Source: an uncultured Phascolarctobacterium sp.
Lineage (GTDB): Bacteria > Bacillota > Negativicutes > Acidaminococcales > Acidaminococcaceae
Assembly (NCBI GenBank): GCA_900547415.1
Contig: URGS01000037.1
Span: forward strand, 1-12,612
Direction: 5' to 3'
Length of the DNA: 12,612 nucleotides
The notes below the pieces were generated by a model. That model searched no databases, was not told the DNA's origin, and saw only the letters and a list, made by a program, of their open reading frames with translations. Made by a program: the position numbers and the translations under genes. Of the stretch, positions 1 through 6,371 are shown in pieces (position 1 is the stretch's first letter; the number at the start of each line of letters is the position of its first letter).

Positions 1-47
1 CCCACTAGCTCCTGAGGCTAGCGCGTCTGCCATTCCGCCACTACCGC
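1..47 (-). tRNA. tRNA-Leu (anticodon CAG), 5' part, cut by the window edge
   Basis: Read on the minus strand from position 47, the sequence folds as the first half of a class II tRNA. It has a 7-nt acceptor strand (GCGGTAG), TG at positions 8-9, a D arm of the GCGG...GGCAGACGC type, and an anticodon stem CTAGC/GCTAG enclosing the loop CTCAGGA. The loop puts CAG in the anticodon position, so this is a leucine tRNA reading CTG. The variable arm, T arm and acceptor 3' strand lie outside the window, so acceptor pairing cannot be checked. A strong promoter lies just upstream at 87-115. Confidence 0.9.
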
Positions 48-86
48 ATTCCCTATTCATTTTGCTGCTTCATCAGCGACAAGGTA

Positions 87-115
87 ATGATACCATACAA
101 TGAATTGGCTGTCAA
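87..115 (-). promoter_or_regulatory. Promoter of the tRNA-Leu gene
   Basis: The minus strand carries TTGACA (110-115), a 17-bp spacer and TATCAT (87-92). This is a perfect -35 and a 5/6 -10 for the housekeeping sigma factor. Transcription would start near position 80, about 33 nt before the tRNA. It lies in the 88-bp gap after the transglycosylase gene, so the tRNA need not depend on read-through from the polA operon. Confidence 0.8.
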
Positions 116-135
116 CACTTTTCTGCAAATTTTTA

Positions 136-771
136 TCACATTTTTATTCTATCCTTATAGAGCAGATAATATTTATCTCTATCTCTCAGAACCTTGATTA
201 CATACTCGCGAGTATCTGGATAAGGGATTAGCTCCGGACTATTGAAATCATAATCCCATGAGTTCTGTTCCATCCACTCCTTGGCTTGCCCTCTGCCTGC
301 GTTATAAGCTACTAGAAGCAGCACCATATTACGCTTGAACTCGTGCTCCAATTCGCCAACATACCAGCAGCCCATACGGATATTGGTTTTGCTTTCGTAA
401 AGCTGGTCTTCTGTGTAACCCTTAAGTCCCATCTGCTCTGCAATCCAGGCTCCTGTTTCAGGCATTATCTGCATAAGTCCTACTGCCCCAACCTTGGATA
501 CAGCTTTATGATTAAAGCCACTTTCATTTTTTATAATGGCAGCAATCAAAAATGGGTCTATCTTGTTCTTTTCGCTATATGTGATTATATCCTGCTGATA
601 ATCCCACATATAGACAAAGCGCATTTGCACTGCATCGCTGTTCCAAATACGCCAGCCTCCAAAAAACAGTGCAGATACTGCTAAAAAGCCTATCATTATC
701 CATACATACAGCTTTGAAGCAGAAGAACGCCTGGGCCTTCTTCTGCTTGCTCTTTTAGTTCTTGCAGCCAT
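136..771 (-). CDS. Membrane-anchored lytic transglycosylase (SLT domain)
   Basis: The 211-aa protein cleaves the MurNAc-GlcNAc bond of peptidoglycan, leaving 1,6-anhydroMurNAc. A very basic N-terminus (residues 1-20, rich in Arg and Lys) precedes one hydrophobic segment (about 21-40), so it is probably anchored in the inner membrane with the catalytic domain outside. The Slt70-type catalytic domain fills the rest. It contains KNESGFN with the catalytic Glu83, then GAVGLMQIMPETG, NIRMGCWYVGEL, VAYNAGRG and YPDTREYV, all in family order. The start overlaps the end of coaE by 17 bp, so it is the last, translationally coupled gene of the polA-mutM-coaE operon. The ribosome binding site is weak, fitting coupling. 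No terminator hairpin follows it. Whether it serves cell-wall turnover or another envelope task cannot be told from the sequence. Confidence 0.92.
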   Translation of the reverse strand: MAARTKRASRRRPRRSSASKLYVWIMIGFLAVSALFFGGWRIWNSDAVQMRFVYMWDYQQDIITYSEKNKIDPFLIAAIIKNESGFNHKAVSKVGAVGLMQIMPETGAWIAEQMGLKGYTEDQLYESKTNIRMGCWYVGELEHEFKRNMVLLLVAYNAGRGQAKEWMEQNSWDYDFNSPELIPYPDTREYVIKVLRDRDKYYLLYKDRIKM

Positions 772-1360
772 CTTTTACAAGCCTTACCTGCTGACGTACC
801 TGCTCAATAATGTTCTCCAAGGAACCGCTGTTATCGAGCACAACATCAGCTACACGGCTTTTTTCCTCCAAGGACATTTGCGCCTCAATACGTGCCAGCA
901 AATTTTCCTTTGTAATGCCGCCACGCTGCAAACCACGCTCAATCTGCAGTTCCTTGCTGACGGACACAAGCCACACTGCGTCTACACGCTGATGCCAGCC
1001 GCATTCAATCAAAAGCGGAACATCCAGAACGGCCAAAGGCTGTGCCTCCTTACGGCATTGCTCCAAAAAGTCCTCAGCCCCCTGCCAAACCAGCTTATGA
1101 ATAATCCCCTCCAGCTTGGCTCTGGCAGCTGCGTCATTAAATACAAGCTCTGCTACCTTGGGACGATTCAGCTCGCCCTCAGCAGTCAGATATTCATCAC
1201 CAAAGGCTGCTGCAACCTGCTCCAAAGCAGGACTGCCCTTAGCTACAGCCTGACGGCTGGCCTCATCTGCATCATAGATAGGAACACCTAAGCTGCGCAG
1301 CTCTTTGGAAACAGTGCTTTTACCAGAGGCAATACCTCCGGTCAAACCAATTACAACCAT
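755..1360 (-). CDS. coaE: Dephospho-CoA kinase
   Basis: CoaE phosphorylates the 3'-OH of dephospho-CoA with ATP, the last step of coenzyme A synthesis, in the cytoplasm. The 201-aa product opens with GLTGGIASGKST, a P-loop with Lys14. It also has the DAD motif (30-32), VLDVPLLIE in the core, and RGLQRGGITKENLLARIEAQ, the Arg-rich lid region. Length matches the family (about 200 aa). An in-frame ATG at 1378 is not used as the start because it is the first codon of ATGAAGGAG, which is itself the ribosome binding site. The ATG at 1360 sits 9 nt after AAGGAG and starts with the usual family N-terminus. It lies 39 bp after mutM and overlaps the transglycosylase gene by 17 bp, so it is clearly part of the operon. 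Confidence 0.95.
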   Translation of the reverse strand: MVVIGLTGGIASGKSTVSKELRSLGVPIYDADEASRQAVAKGSPALEQVAAAFGDEYLTAEGELNRPKVAELVFNDAAARAKLEGIIHKLVWQGAEDFLEQCRKEAQPLAVLDVPLLIECGWHQRVDAVWLVSVSKELQIERGLQRGGITKENLLARIEAQMSLEEKSRVADVVLDNSGSLENIIEQVRQQVRLVKDGCKN

Positions 1361-1399
1361 ACTTATAAACTCCTTCATGCTCGAAGTAAACCTTGCTTC

Positions 1400-2221
1400 T
1401 TATTTCTGACAGTTATCACAATAAACAGTACCTCTGCCACCAATCTTGGTGGTGCTTAAGGTCTGTCCACATTTTTTGCAGGGCTCGCCGCCGCGTCCAT
1501 ATACTAAAAGATAATTTTGGTTGCTGCCCTTATTGCCTTCGCCGTCCTTATAATCACGGAAGGTTGTTCCCTTGTTCTTGATGCCTTGAGCAATAACAGC
1601 GTTTACAGCATCAATAAGCGCCCTGATTTCTGCTTCTGTCAAAGTATTTGCTACACGCATAGGCTTAATAGCAGAAAGCGCCAAACACTCATCAGCATAG
1701 ATGTTGCCCAGACCTGCAATAATGTGCTGATCAAGGATAAAGGTCTTAATAGGCTTGCGGCTTTTAGCAGCCAATGGTGCCAGATATTCATAGGTCAGAC
1801 CTTCACTTAATGGCTCAGGTCCCAATGTTTCATAGCCTTCAATATAGGTGTCATTATTAGTCACCAGGTATAAAGTGCCGAAAGTACGGATATCTGTAAA
1901 CCACATGGTTACGTTATCACTCAAGGTAAATTTAATCTTGGCGTAGGGCGGAGCCTCCAGATCACTGCTTTGAGCAATAAGAGCACCTGTCATACGCAGA
2001 TGTACGATAAGCTGCTGCTCTTCACCTAAGTGCAGCACCAGGTATTTACCCTTACGGCCAATTTTAGTAATAGTCTTGCCAACTAATCCGACAATGAATT
2101 TGTCAACAGTAGGATATTTTATCAAACGCTCCAGATAAACATCTACAGCTTGAATTTTTCTATTTTCAATATGAGGAGCAAGTGTCTTTTTGACTTGCTC
2201 CACCTCCGGCATTTCCGGCAT
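1400..2221 (-). CDS. mutM: Formamidopyrimidine-DNA glycosylase (MutM/Fpg)
   Basis: This bifunctional base-excision repair enzyme removes 8-oxoguanine and formamidopyrimidines and cuts the abasic site. The 273-aa protein begins MPEMPEVE. After Met removal, the N-terminal Pro is the Schiff-base nucleophile and the next Glu the partner acid. Other family marks are Lys59 in GRKGKYL, the helix-two-turn-helix segment with AGLGNIYADE, and a C-terminal zinc finger CKKC-x16-CDNC. A TTG nine bases further upstream would extend the frame, but it abuts the AGGAG ribosome binding site and would spoil the required N-terminal Pro, so the ATG at 2221 is chosen. The AGGAG overlaps the polA stop codon (TAGGAG) and the gap is only 12 bp, showing tight coupling with DNA polymerase I. 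Confidence 0.96.
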   Translation of the reverse strand: MPEMPEVEQVKKTLAPHIENRKIQAVDVYLERLIKYPTVDKFIVGLVGKTITKIGRKGKYLVLHLGEEQQLIVHLRMTGALIAQSSDLEAPPYAKIKFTLSDNVTMWFTDIRTFGTLYLVTNNDTYIEGYETLGPEPLSEGLTYEYLAPLAAKSRKPIKTFILDQHIIAGLGNIYADECLALSAIKPMRVANTLTEAEIRALIDAVNAVIAQGIKNKGTTFRDYKDGEGNKGSNQNYLLVYGRGGEPCKKCGQTLSTTKIGGRGTVYCDNCQK

Positions 2222-2233
2222 ATCTATCAACTC

Positions 2234-4828
2234 CTATTTTGTTTCAGCCCAGTTTCTGCCAAAGTTTACATCTGCCAGCAAAGGAATATCCATTTTTACG
2301 GCATTTTCCATAGCAGTACGGACAATCTCAGCTACCTTTTCTTTCTCGTCCTCAGTAACCTCCAACACCAGCTCATCGTGTACCTGCAGCAAAATACGTG
2401 ACTTGACGCCTGCAGCAACAAGAGCACGCTGCACATCGATCATGGCACGCTTCATAATATCGGCAGCAGTACCCTGAATAGGTGTATTAATAGCAGTACG
2501 CTCTGCAAAGCTGCGGAGGTTAAAATTACTGTGCTTAATATCAGGCAGATAGCGACGGCGTCCCATAAGAGTACTTACATAGCCCTGCTCCCTAGCCTGA
2601 GCAACAATATCCTCCATATACTTTTTAACACCTGTATAACGCTCAAAATAGCTCTTGATATAGCCTGCTGCCTCACCACGAGTCACATTGAGCTGCTTTG
2701 CCAGGCCAAAGTCACTGATGCCATAAACAATACCAAAGTTTACTGCCTTGGCGCGAGTACGCATTTCGCCAACAACCTCATCCATGGGCACACCAAACAC
2801 CTCAGCCGCAGTGCGGGCATGAACGTCCTGACCGTGACGGAAGGACTCCAAAAGCAGCTGATCCTGAGCAATGCAGGCTAAAATGCGCAGCTCTACCTGG
2901 GAATAGTCGCAGCTCATAAGGTAATCATAGCCTTCACCGGGAACAAAGATAGCTCTGATCTGCTTGCCCTCCTCAGTACGTGTAGGAATATTCTGCAGAT
3001 TGGGGTCAGTGCTGGACAGACGTCCAGTAACAGCCACAGTCTGTTGGAAATGGGTATGAATACGCTTAGTTTTGCTATTCATCAGAGGCTTAAGTCCATC
3101 AAGATAGGTGGACTGCAGCTTAGCCAGCTTGCGGTGCTCTAAAATAGTACCAATTAAGGGATGCTTGCCCTCCAGCTGCTCCAAAACATTAGCGTCAGTA
3201 GAATAGCCTGTTTTAGTCTTTTTAATTACAGGCAGCTCCAGCTTTTCAAAAAGAATAACACCTAGCTGCTTGGGAGATTTAAGATTAAACTTTTCTCCTG
3301 CCTGCTCATAAGCCTCCTGCTCCAGCTTTTTGATGCGGAAGGTCATATCCTCGCTCAGCTGTTCCAAAAGCTCCATATCAGGTGTAATACCGTTATATTC
3401 CATTTGTGCCAGAACTGGTGCCAAGGGCATCTCCAGTGTTTCATAAAGCTCTACCTGCTCACGCTGCTCCAAGCTTTCACGGAGAACCTTTACCAGCTCT
3501 GCAATATTTTCGCAGGCTGTAGGCTTTTCGCTGAACAAATGACGTTTACTTAAGTCAGCCAAGGCATAAGAGCTATGACCAGGGTCTACTAAATACGCCG
3601 CTAAGGTTACATCATCTACAATACCTTGAGGCTGTACATTATGGCACAAGCAGGTTTTATAAATCTCCTTGCTGTCACAAACAGCCTTCAGCGCCTTATC
3701 ATTTTCCAGCCAGCTGTAGAACAGCTGCCAAGGAGCTTCAGCTCCCTCCAATACATATATCTTATTTTCAAAGAAAATTTCTGCTCTGTTGAAATAGAGA
3801 CTTGGCAGCTCACCAGCAGTATCTGCTGCAAAGGCTATTTTTTCAGCAGTCTTGGCCAAGTCAGCAAAAAGCTTGCTTCCTACTGCCTCGTCAACCTTGG
3901 CAAGCTCGGCAGCTTCTTCTTCAACTACATCACCAAAAAGGGAGAACACTTCCATTTCACCGCCAAGGACAGCAGCAAAACGCTCATACATATTACGGAA
4001 CTCCAAATCCTGCAAAAGAGCTTTTGCACTTTCCTGAACTGGCTTCAGCTCATAATTTTCCAAAGCCAAATCCACAGGTGCATCCGTATAAATAGTAGCC
4101 AGCTTCTTACTTAATATAGCAGATTCCTTATGCTCTTCCAGCTTAGCCTTTAAGGACTTACCAGAAACCTTGTCTATATTTTCCAAGACAGTTTCCACAT
4201 CGCCATATTCCTTAATCAGCTTCAGTGCTGTTTTAGGACCAACACCGGGCACACCGGGAATATTATCAGACGTATCACCCATCAGACCCTTAAGGTCAAT
4301 AAGCTGACGGGGACCAAGTCCTTCATAGGCAGCTGCAAATTCAGCCTCATCAAACACCTGAATATCAGAAATACCACGCTTAGTGTAAAAAACCTTGGTA
4401 CGCTTATCAACCAGCTGCAGCTCGTCACGGTCACCTGTTACAATGACCACCTCAATATCTTCAGGAGCATGGACAGCAAAGGTACCAATAATATCATCCG
4501 CCTCGTAATTATCAAGCTCCAAGGTACGGATATTCATCGCCTCCAGCACCTTCATGGAAAGAGGAAACTGCTCGCTCAGCTCCGGCGGAGTAGGCTTACG
4601 CTGTCCCTTGTAGTCCGCAAACATCTCCGTTCTAAAGGTCTTGCGTGATTTATCAAAGGCCACAGCCATATACTTAGGCTGTACATCCTCCAAAAGCTTT
4701 AAAAGCATATTACACAAACCATATACTGCACCAGTATGAATACCCTGCTTATTCATCAGCGGGGGCAGAGCAAAAAAAGCTCTATGAATCAAACTGCTGC
4801 CATCTATAACTAAAAACTTATCAGCCAT
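2234..4828 (-). CDS. polA: DNA polymerase I
   Basis: Pol I fills gaps and removes RNA primers during replication and repair. The 864-aa protein has three regions. Residues 1-290 are the 5'-3' nuclease with acidic residues D9, D111/D112, D133 and D135, and the helix-hairpin-helix GLMGDTSDNIPGVPGVGPKT. Residues about 300-460 form the 3'-5' exonuclease fold, here degenerate: the DxE signature reads D336-T-A338, and the second and third acidic motifs are not recognisable, so proofreading is probably absent, as in Bacillus-type Pol I. Residues about 470-864 are the polymerase: motif A D641-YSQVELRI, motif B R690-x3-K694-x3-F698-x3-Y702-G, motif C QVH817-D818-E819. The ATG follows GAAGGAG by 8 nt. 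It is the first gene of the polA-mutM-coaE-transglycosylase operon, with a promoter at 4873-4901. Confidence 0.97.
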   Translation of the reverse strand: MADKFLVIDGSSLIHRAFFALPPLMNKQGIHTGAVYGLCNMLLKLLEDVQPKYMAVAFDKSRKTFRTEMFADYKGQRKPTPPELSEQFPLSMKVLEAMNIRTLELDNYEADDIIGTFAVHAPEDIEVVIVTGDRDELQLVDKRTKVFYTKRGISDIQVFDEAEFAAAYEGLGPRQLIDLKGLMGDTSDNIPGVPGVGPKTALKLIKEYGDVETVLENIDKVSGKSLKAKLEEHKESAILSKKLATIYTDAPVDLALENYELKPVQESAKALLQDLEFRNMYERFAAVLGGEMEVFSLFGDVVEEEAAELAKVDEAVGSKLFADLAKTAEKIAFAADTAGELPSLYFNRAEIFFENKIYVLEGAEAPWQLFYSWLENDKALKAVCDSKEIYKTCLCHNVQPQGIVDDVTLAAYLVDPGHSSYALADLSKRHLFSEKPTACENIAELVKVLRESLEQREQVELYETLEMPLAPVLAQMEYNGITPDMELLEQLSEDMTFRIKKLEQEAYEQAGEKFNLKSPKQLGVILFEKLELPVIKKTKTGYSTDANVLEQLEGKHPLIGTILEHRKLAKLQSTYLDGLKPLMNSKTKRIHTHFQQTVAVTGRLSSTDPNLQNIPTRTEEGKQIRAIFVPGEGYDYLMSCDYSQVELRILACIAQDQLLLESFRHGQDVHARTAAEVFGVPMDEVVGEMRTRAKAVNFGIVYGISDFGLAKQLNVTRGEAAGYIKSYFERYTGVKKYMEDIVAQAREQGYVSTLMGRRRYLPDIKHSNFNLRSFAERTAINTPIQGTAADIMKRAMIDVQRALVAAGVKSRILLQVHDELVLEVTEDEKEKVAEIVRTAMENAVKMDIPLLADVNFGRNWAETK

Positions 4829-4872
4829 TTTATATTCTCCTTCTGCATTTATTGCATAAAGTCCTATGCTAC

Positions 4873-4901
4873 ATTATACCATAATTCTTTAACTCTTTGA
4901 A
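4873..4901 (-). promoter_or_regulatory. Promoter of the polA operon
   Basis: On the minus strand TTCAAA (4896-4901), a 17-bp spacer and a perfect TATAAT (4873-4878) form a sigma-A type promoter with a 4/6 -35. Transcription would start near 4866, leaving a leader of about 38 nt before the polA ATG. Confidence 0.65.
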
Positions 4902-4937
4902 AGAACGCTGAGGCCTAATCTCGCTTTGTTACCAGTA

Positions 4938-5124
4938 ATATAACAATTACCTAATTATGCAGCGACCTACTATTTTAGCGAGCAAGTGCTTAGAATTATA
5001 GAAAGAAGGGTTCTCATACTATATAGTTCAATCGAACAGATTAATCCCGAAATTTCGTTATAATTCTGCACGATGCGAACGTTTAAAATAGTATCGGAAC
5101 GGAATAATTGGTAATTGTTGATAT
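4938..5124. repeat. Long imperfect palindrome (possible MITE-like element)
   Basis: Two arms centred near 5030 are inverted copies. Outer pairs: the ATATAACAATTACC end at 4938 matches the GGTAATTGTTGATAT end at 5124, and CTAATTAT (4951-4958) matches ATAATT at 5104-5109. Middle pairs: TACTATTTTA (4968-4977) with TAAAATAGTA (5084-5093). Inner pairs: AGAATTATA (4992-5000) with TATAATTCT (5059-5067). GTTCAATCGAAC (5026-5037) forms the tip. The arms are interrupted by mismatches. No coding frame was recognised in it. It could be a miniature inverted-repeat element or a remnant of a structured RNA. Confidence 0.6.
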
Positions 5125-5153
5125 CTCACAAACTATTATCCAATTATGCAGCG
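4943..5153. repeat. 22-bp direct repeat pair sharing AATTATGCAGCG
   Basis: A 22-bp stretch at 4943-4964 recurs in the same orientation at 5132-5153 with 19 of 22 positions equal; the last 12 bases (AATTATGCAGCG) are identical. A further copy of the outer half stands inverted at 5103-5119. The middle copy can therefore pair either with the left copy (long hairpin) or with the right one (short hairpin, 5103-5147). Confidence 0.6.
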
Positions 5154-5201
5154 AAAACAAAATAACCTCCGCGTCCCAATTATTTGGAAAGCAGAGGTTA
5201 T
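5150..5201 (-). terminator. Rho-independent terminator of the 140-aa exported protein gene
   Basis: After the stop codon at 5214 the minus strand forms ATAACCTCTGC / GCGGAGGTTAT (5191-5201 with 5162-5172, one G-T pair) around an 18-nt loop. TTTTGTTTT follows at once. Confidence 0.8.
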
Positions 5202-5213
5202 AAAGCTCATAAA

Positions 5214-5636
5214 TTATTTTTTCTCAGCAGCAGCTTCTTCTTTTTTAGGAAGCATAACATTGAAATCAGCCAGCATCGGTTTTTCCTTCTCAACTTGGAA
5301 CAGGAACACAAAACGAGCTGCAGGAACCTTTTCAGATGTTACCTGATACAGCAGAATATCCGCATTCTTATGTTTTTCAACAAGAATCAAATCTTGAGTA
5401 TTGATTTTGCCGAAATCCTTAGCAATTTGTTCTTTGAAGTTATTATAGGTTTTTTCATCCCAATTTTTCTTCATATCATCATTCATTAAAGCAGATACGG
5501 ATTTATAATTGGTACCTTTAAGGAAATTGCCTACAATCTTTTCTTGAGCGTCAAGCAGGGAACCATTAGATGCACTGCACACTGCGCTGAAAGCCAAAGT
5601 CAGCACCATAACAACCATCATCAACATTTTTTTCAT
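5214..5636 (-). CDS. Small exported protein of unknown function
   Basis: The product is 140 aa. Residues 1-22 are a clear signal peptide: MKK, a hydrophobic core with several Met and Val, then a small-residue cleavage region around VCSAS. The Cys at 20 lacks a proper lipobox (FSAVC), so export by signal peptidase I is more likely than lipidation. The mature part, about 118 aa, is mixed alpha/beta with no motif that names a function. Its pattern (a helix with FLKGTNYKSVSALM, DDMKKNWDEKTYN, then strands such as ADILLYQVT and ARFVFLFQVE) recalls small NTF2-like exported proteins of the DUF3887 type, but this is only a resemblance. It ends in a Lys/Glu/Ala-rich tail. The start has AAGGAGG 9 nt upstream. 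It is monocistronic, with promoter 5670-5698 and terminator 5150-5201. Confidence 0.85.
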   Translation of the reverse strand: MKKMLMMVVMVLTLAFSAVCSASNGSLLDAQEKIVGNFLKGTNYKSVSALMNDDMKKNWDEKTYNNFKEQIAKDFGKINTQDLILVEKHKNADILLYQVTSEKVPAARFVFLFQVEKEKPMLADFNVMLPKKEEAAAEKK

Positions 5637-5669
5637 GGATAATATCCTCCTTAAAACTGATTACCACTA

Positions 5670-5698
5670 ATTATAAACATCTACTCTCATTAAGGCAA
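5670..5698 (-). promoter_or_regulatory. Promoter of the 140-aa exported protein gene
   Basis: The minus strand reads TTGCCT (5693-5698), 17 bp, TATAAT (5670-5675). The -10 is perfect and the spacing ideal. The start site would be near 5663, about 27 nt before the ATG. Confidence 0.75.
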
Positions 5699-5752
5699 GT
5701 TTATCAACATAAAATTTGCAAAAAGTTAGCAATTAGACATTAAAACTGCTCC

Positions 5753-5782
5753 TTGCACAGCAGCCACAACCTGTTTTATAAT
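5753..5782 (+). promoter_or_regulatory. Promoter of the DUF3842 gene
   Basis: TTGCAC (5753-5758), an 18-bp spacer and TATAAT (5777-5782) give a strong sigma-A type promoter. It diverges from the promoter of the exported-protein gene. The leader to the ATG at 5857 is about 67 nt, with no clear riboswitch-like fold seen. Confidence 0.75.
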
Positions 5783-5856
5783 AAAAACACGTTAGATTAT
5801 GGGAATAATTAAAAGTATTTTCTGCAAACCGCAGTATAAGCATAAAGGAGAAAGCC

Positions 5857-6264
5857 ATGAATATTATAGTTATTGACGGACAGGGCGGCGGTATTGGCCG
5901 TTCATTAGTAGATGCTCTCGTTCAACGCTACCCTATGCACGAAATAGGTGCAGTAGGAACAAACTCTACTGCTACAGCAAATATGCTAAAAGCAGGTCCA
6001 AGCTTTGCGGCAACAGGAGAAAACGCCGCCATTTTCAATGCTGGTCAGGCTGATATTATAATCGGACCTACAGGAATCGTCATGGCTAATGCTATGCACG
6101 GCGAAATCAGTCCTGCTATTGCCGCTGCCATTACATCCAGCAAAGCCAAAATCATTCTCATACCCATGAACCATTGTCGTGCCTATATTGCAGGCATTGA
6201 GGAGCGGAAGGTTTCTGAATACCTGCAGGAAGCCCTGGAAATGGTGGATAAATTAGTAAAATAG
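5857..6264 (+). CDS. DUF3842 family protein
   Basis: The 135-aa protein starts with a beta strand and a glycine-rich turn, MNIIVIDGQGGGIGRSLV, as in Rossmann-type nucleotide-binding folds. It continues with GAVGTNSTAT, GENAAIFNAGQADIIIGP and a C-terminal half with IILIPMNHCRAYIAG. This fits the DUF3842 family, common in anaerobic Firmicutes and without a known function. Binding of a dinucleotide or nucleotide is only suggested by the Gly-rich turn. The whole family length is present. The start is supported by AAAGGAG 6 nt upstream. It stands alone between its own promoter and terminator, so context gives no pathway. Confidence 0.85.
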   Translation: MNIIVIDGQGGGIGRSLVDALVQRYPMHEIGAVGTNSTATANMLKAGPSFAATGENAAIFNAGQADIIIGPTGIVMANAMHGEISPAIAAAITSSKAKIILIPMNHCRAYIAGIEERKVSEYLQEALEMVDKLVK

Positions 6265-6274
6265 AGTCTCCCCC

Positions 6275-6313
6275 AATCCCCCTGTTTATTCGAGGAATAG
6301 ACGGGGGATTTTT
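6275..6313 (+). terminator. Rho-independent terminator of the DUF3842 gene
   Basis: ATCCCCCTGTTTATTC (6276-6291) pairs with GAATAGACGGGGGAT (6295-6309) around a 3-nt loop, followed by a T run (6309-6313). It begins 10 bp after the stop codon. Confidence 0.88.
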
Positions 6314-6315
6314 GC

Positions 6316-6348
6316 TACAAAAACGACCGCAGATTTCTCTGCGGCCGT
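6316..6348 (-). terminator. Rho-independent terminator of clpB
   Basis: On the minus strand ACGGCCGCAGA (6348-6338) pairs with TCTGCGGTCGT (6333-6323) around the tetraloop GAAA, followed by TTTTTG. It begins 23 bp after the clpB stop and faces the DUF3842 terminator, so the two convergent genes are insulated from each other. Confidence 0.88.
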
Positions 6349-6371
6349 CAATTTATAGAGCCTTTATACTA

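Noticed and set aside
1361..1378. Upstream ATG of coaE, adding six residues
   Set aside because: This ATG is the first codon of ATGAAGGAG, i.e. it lies on the ribosome binding site of the inner ATG at 1360, and the extension is outside the family N-terminus.
2222..2230. TTG start of mutM three codons upstream
   Set aside because: It abuts AGGAG and would remove the N-terminal Pro that MutM needs for catalysis.
3626..4114. 162-aa plus-strand open frame within polA
   Set aside because: It is antisense to the conserved polA coding region and has no supporting motif.
5790..5856. Riboswitch in the leader of the DUF3842 gene
   Set aside because: The leader is only about 67 nt and shows no convincing fold or known aptamer core.
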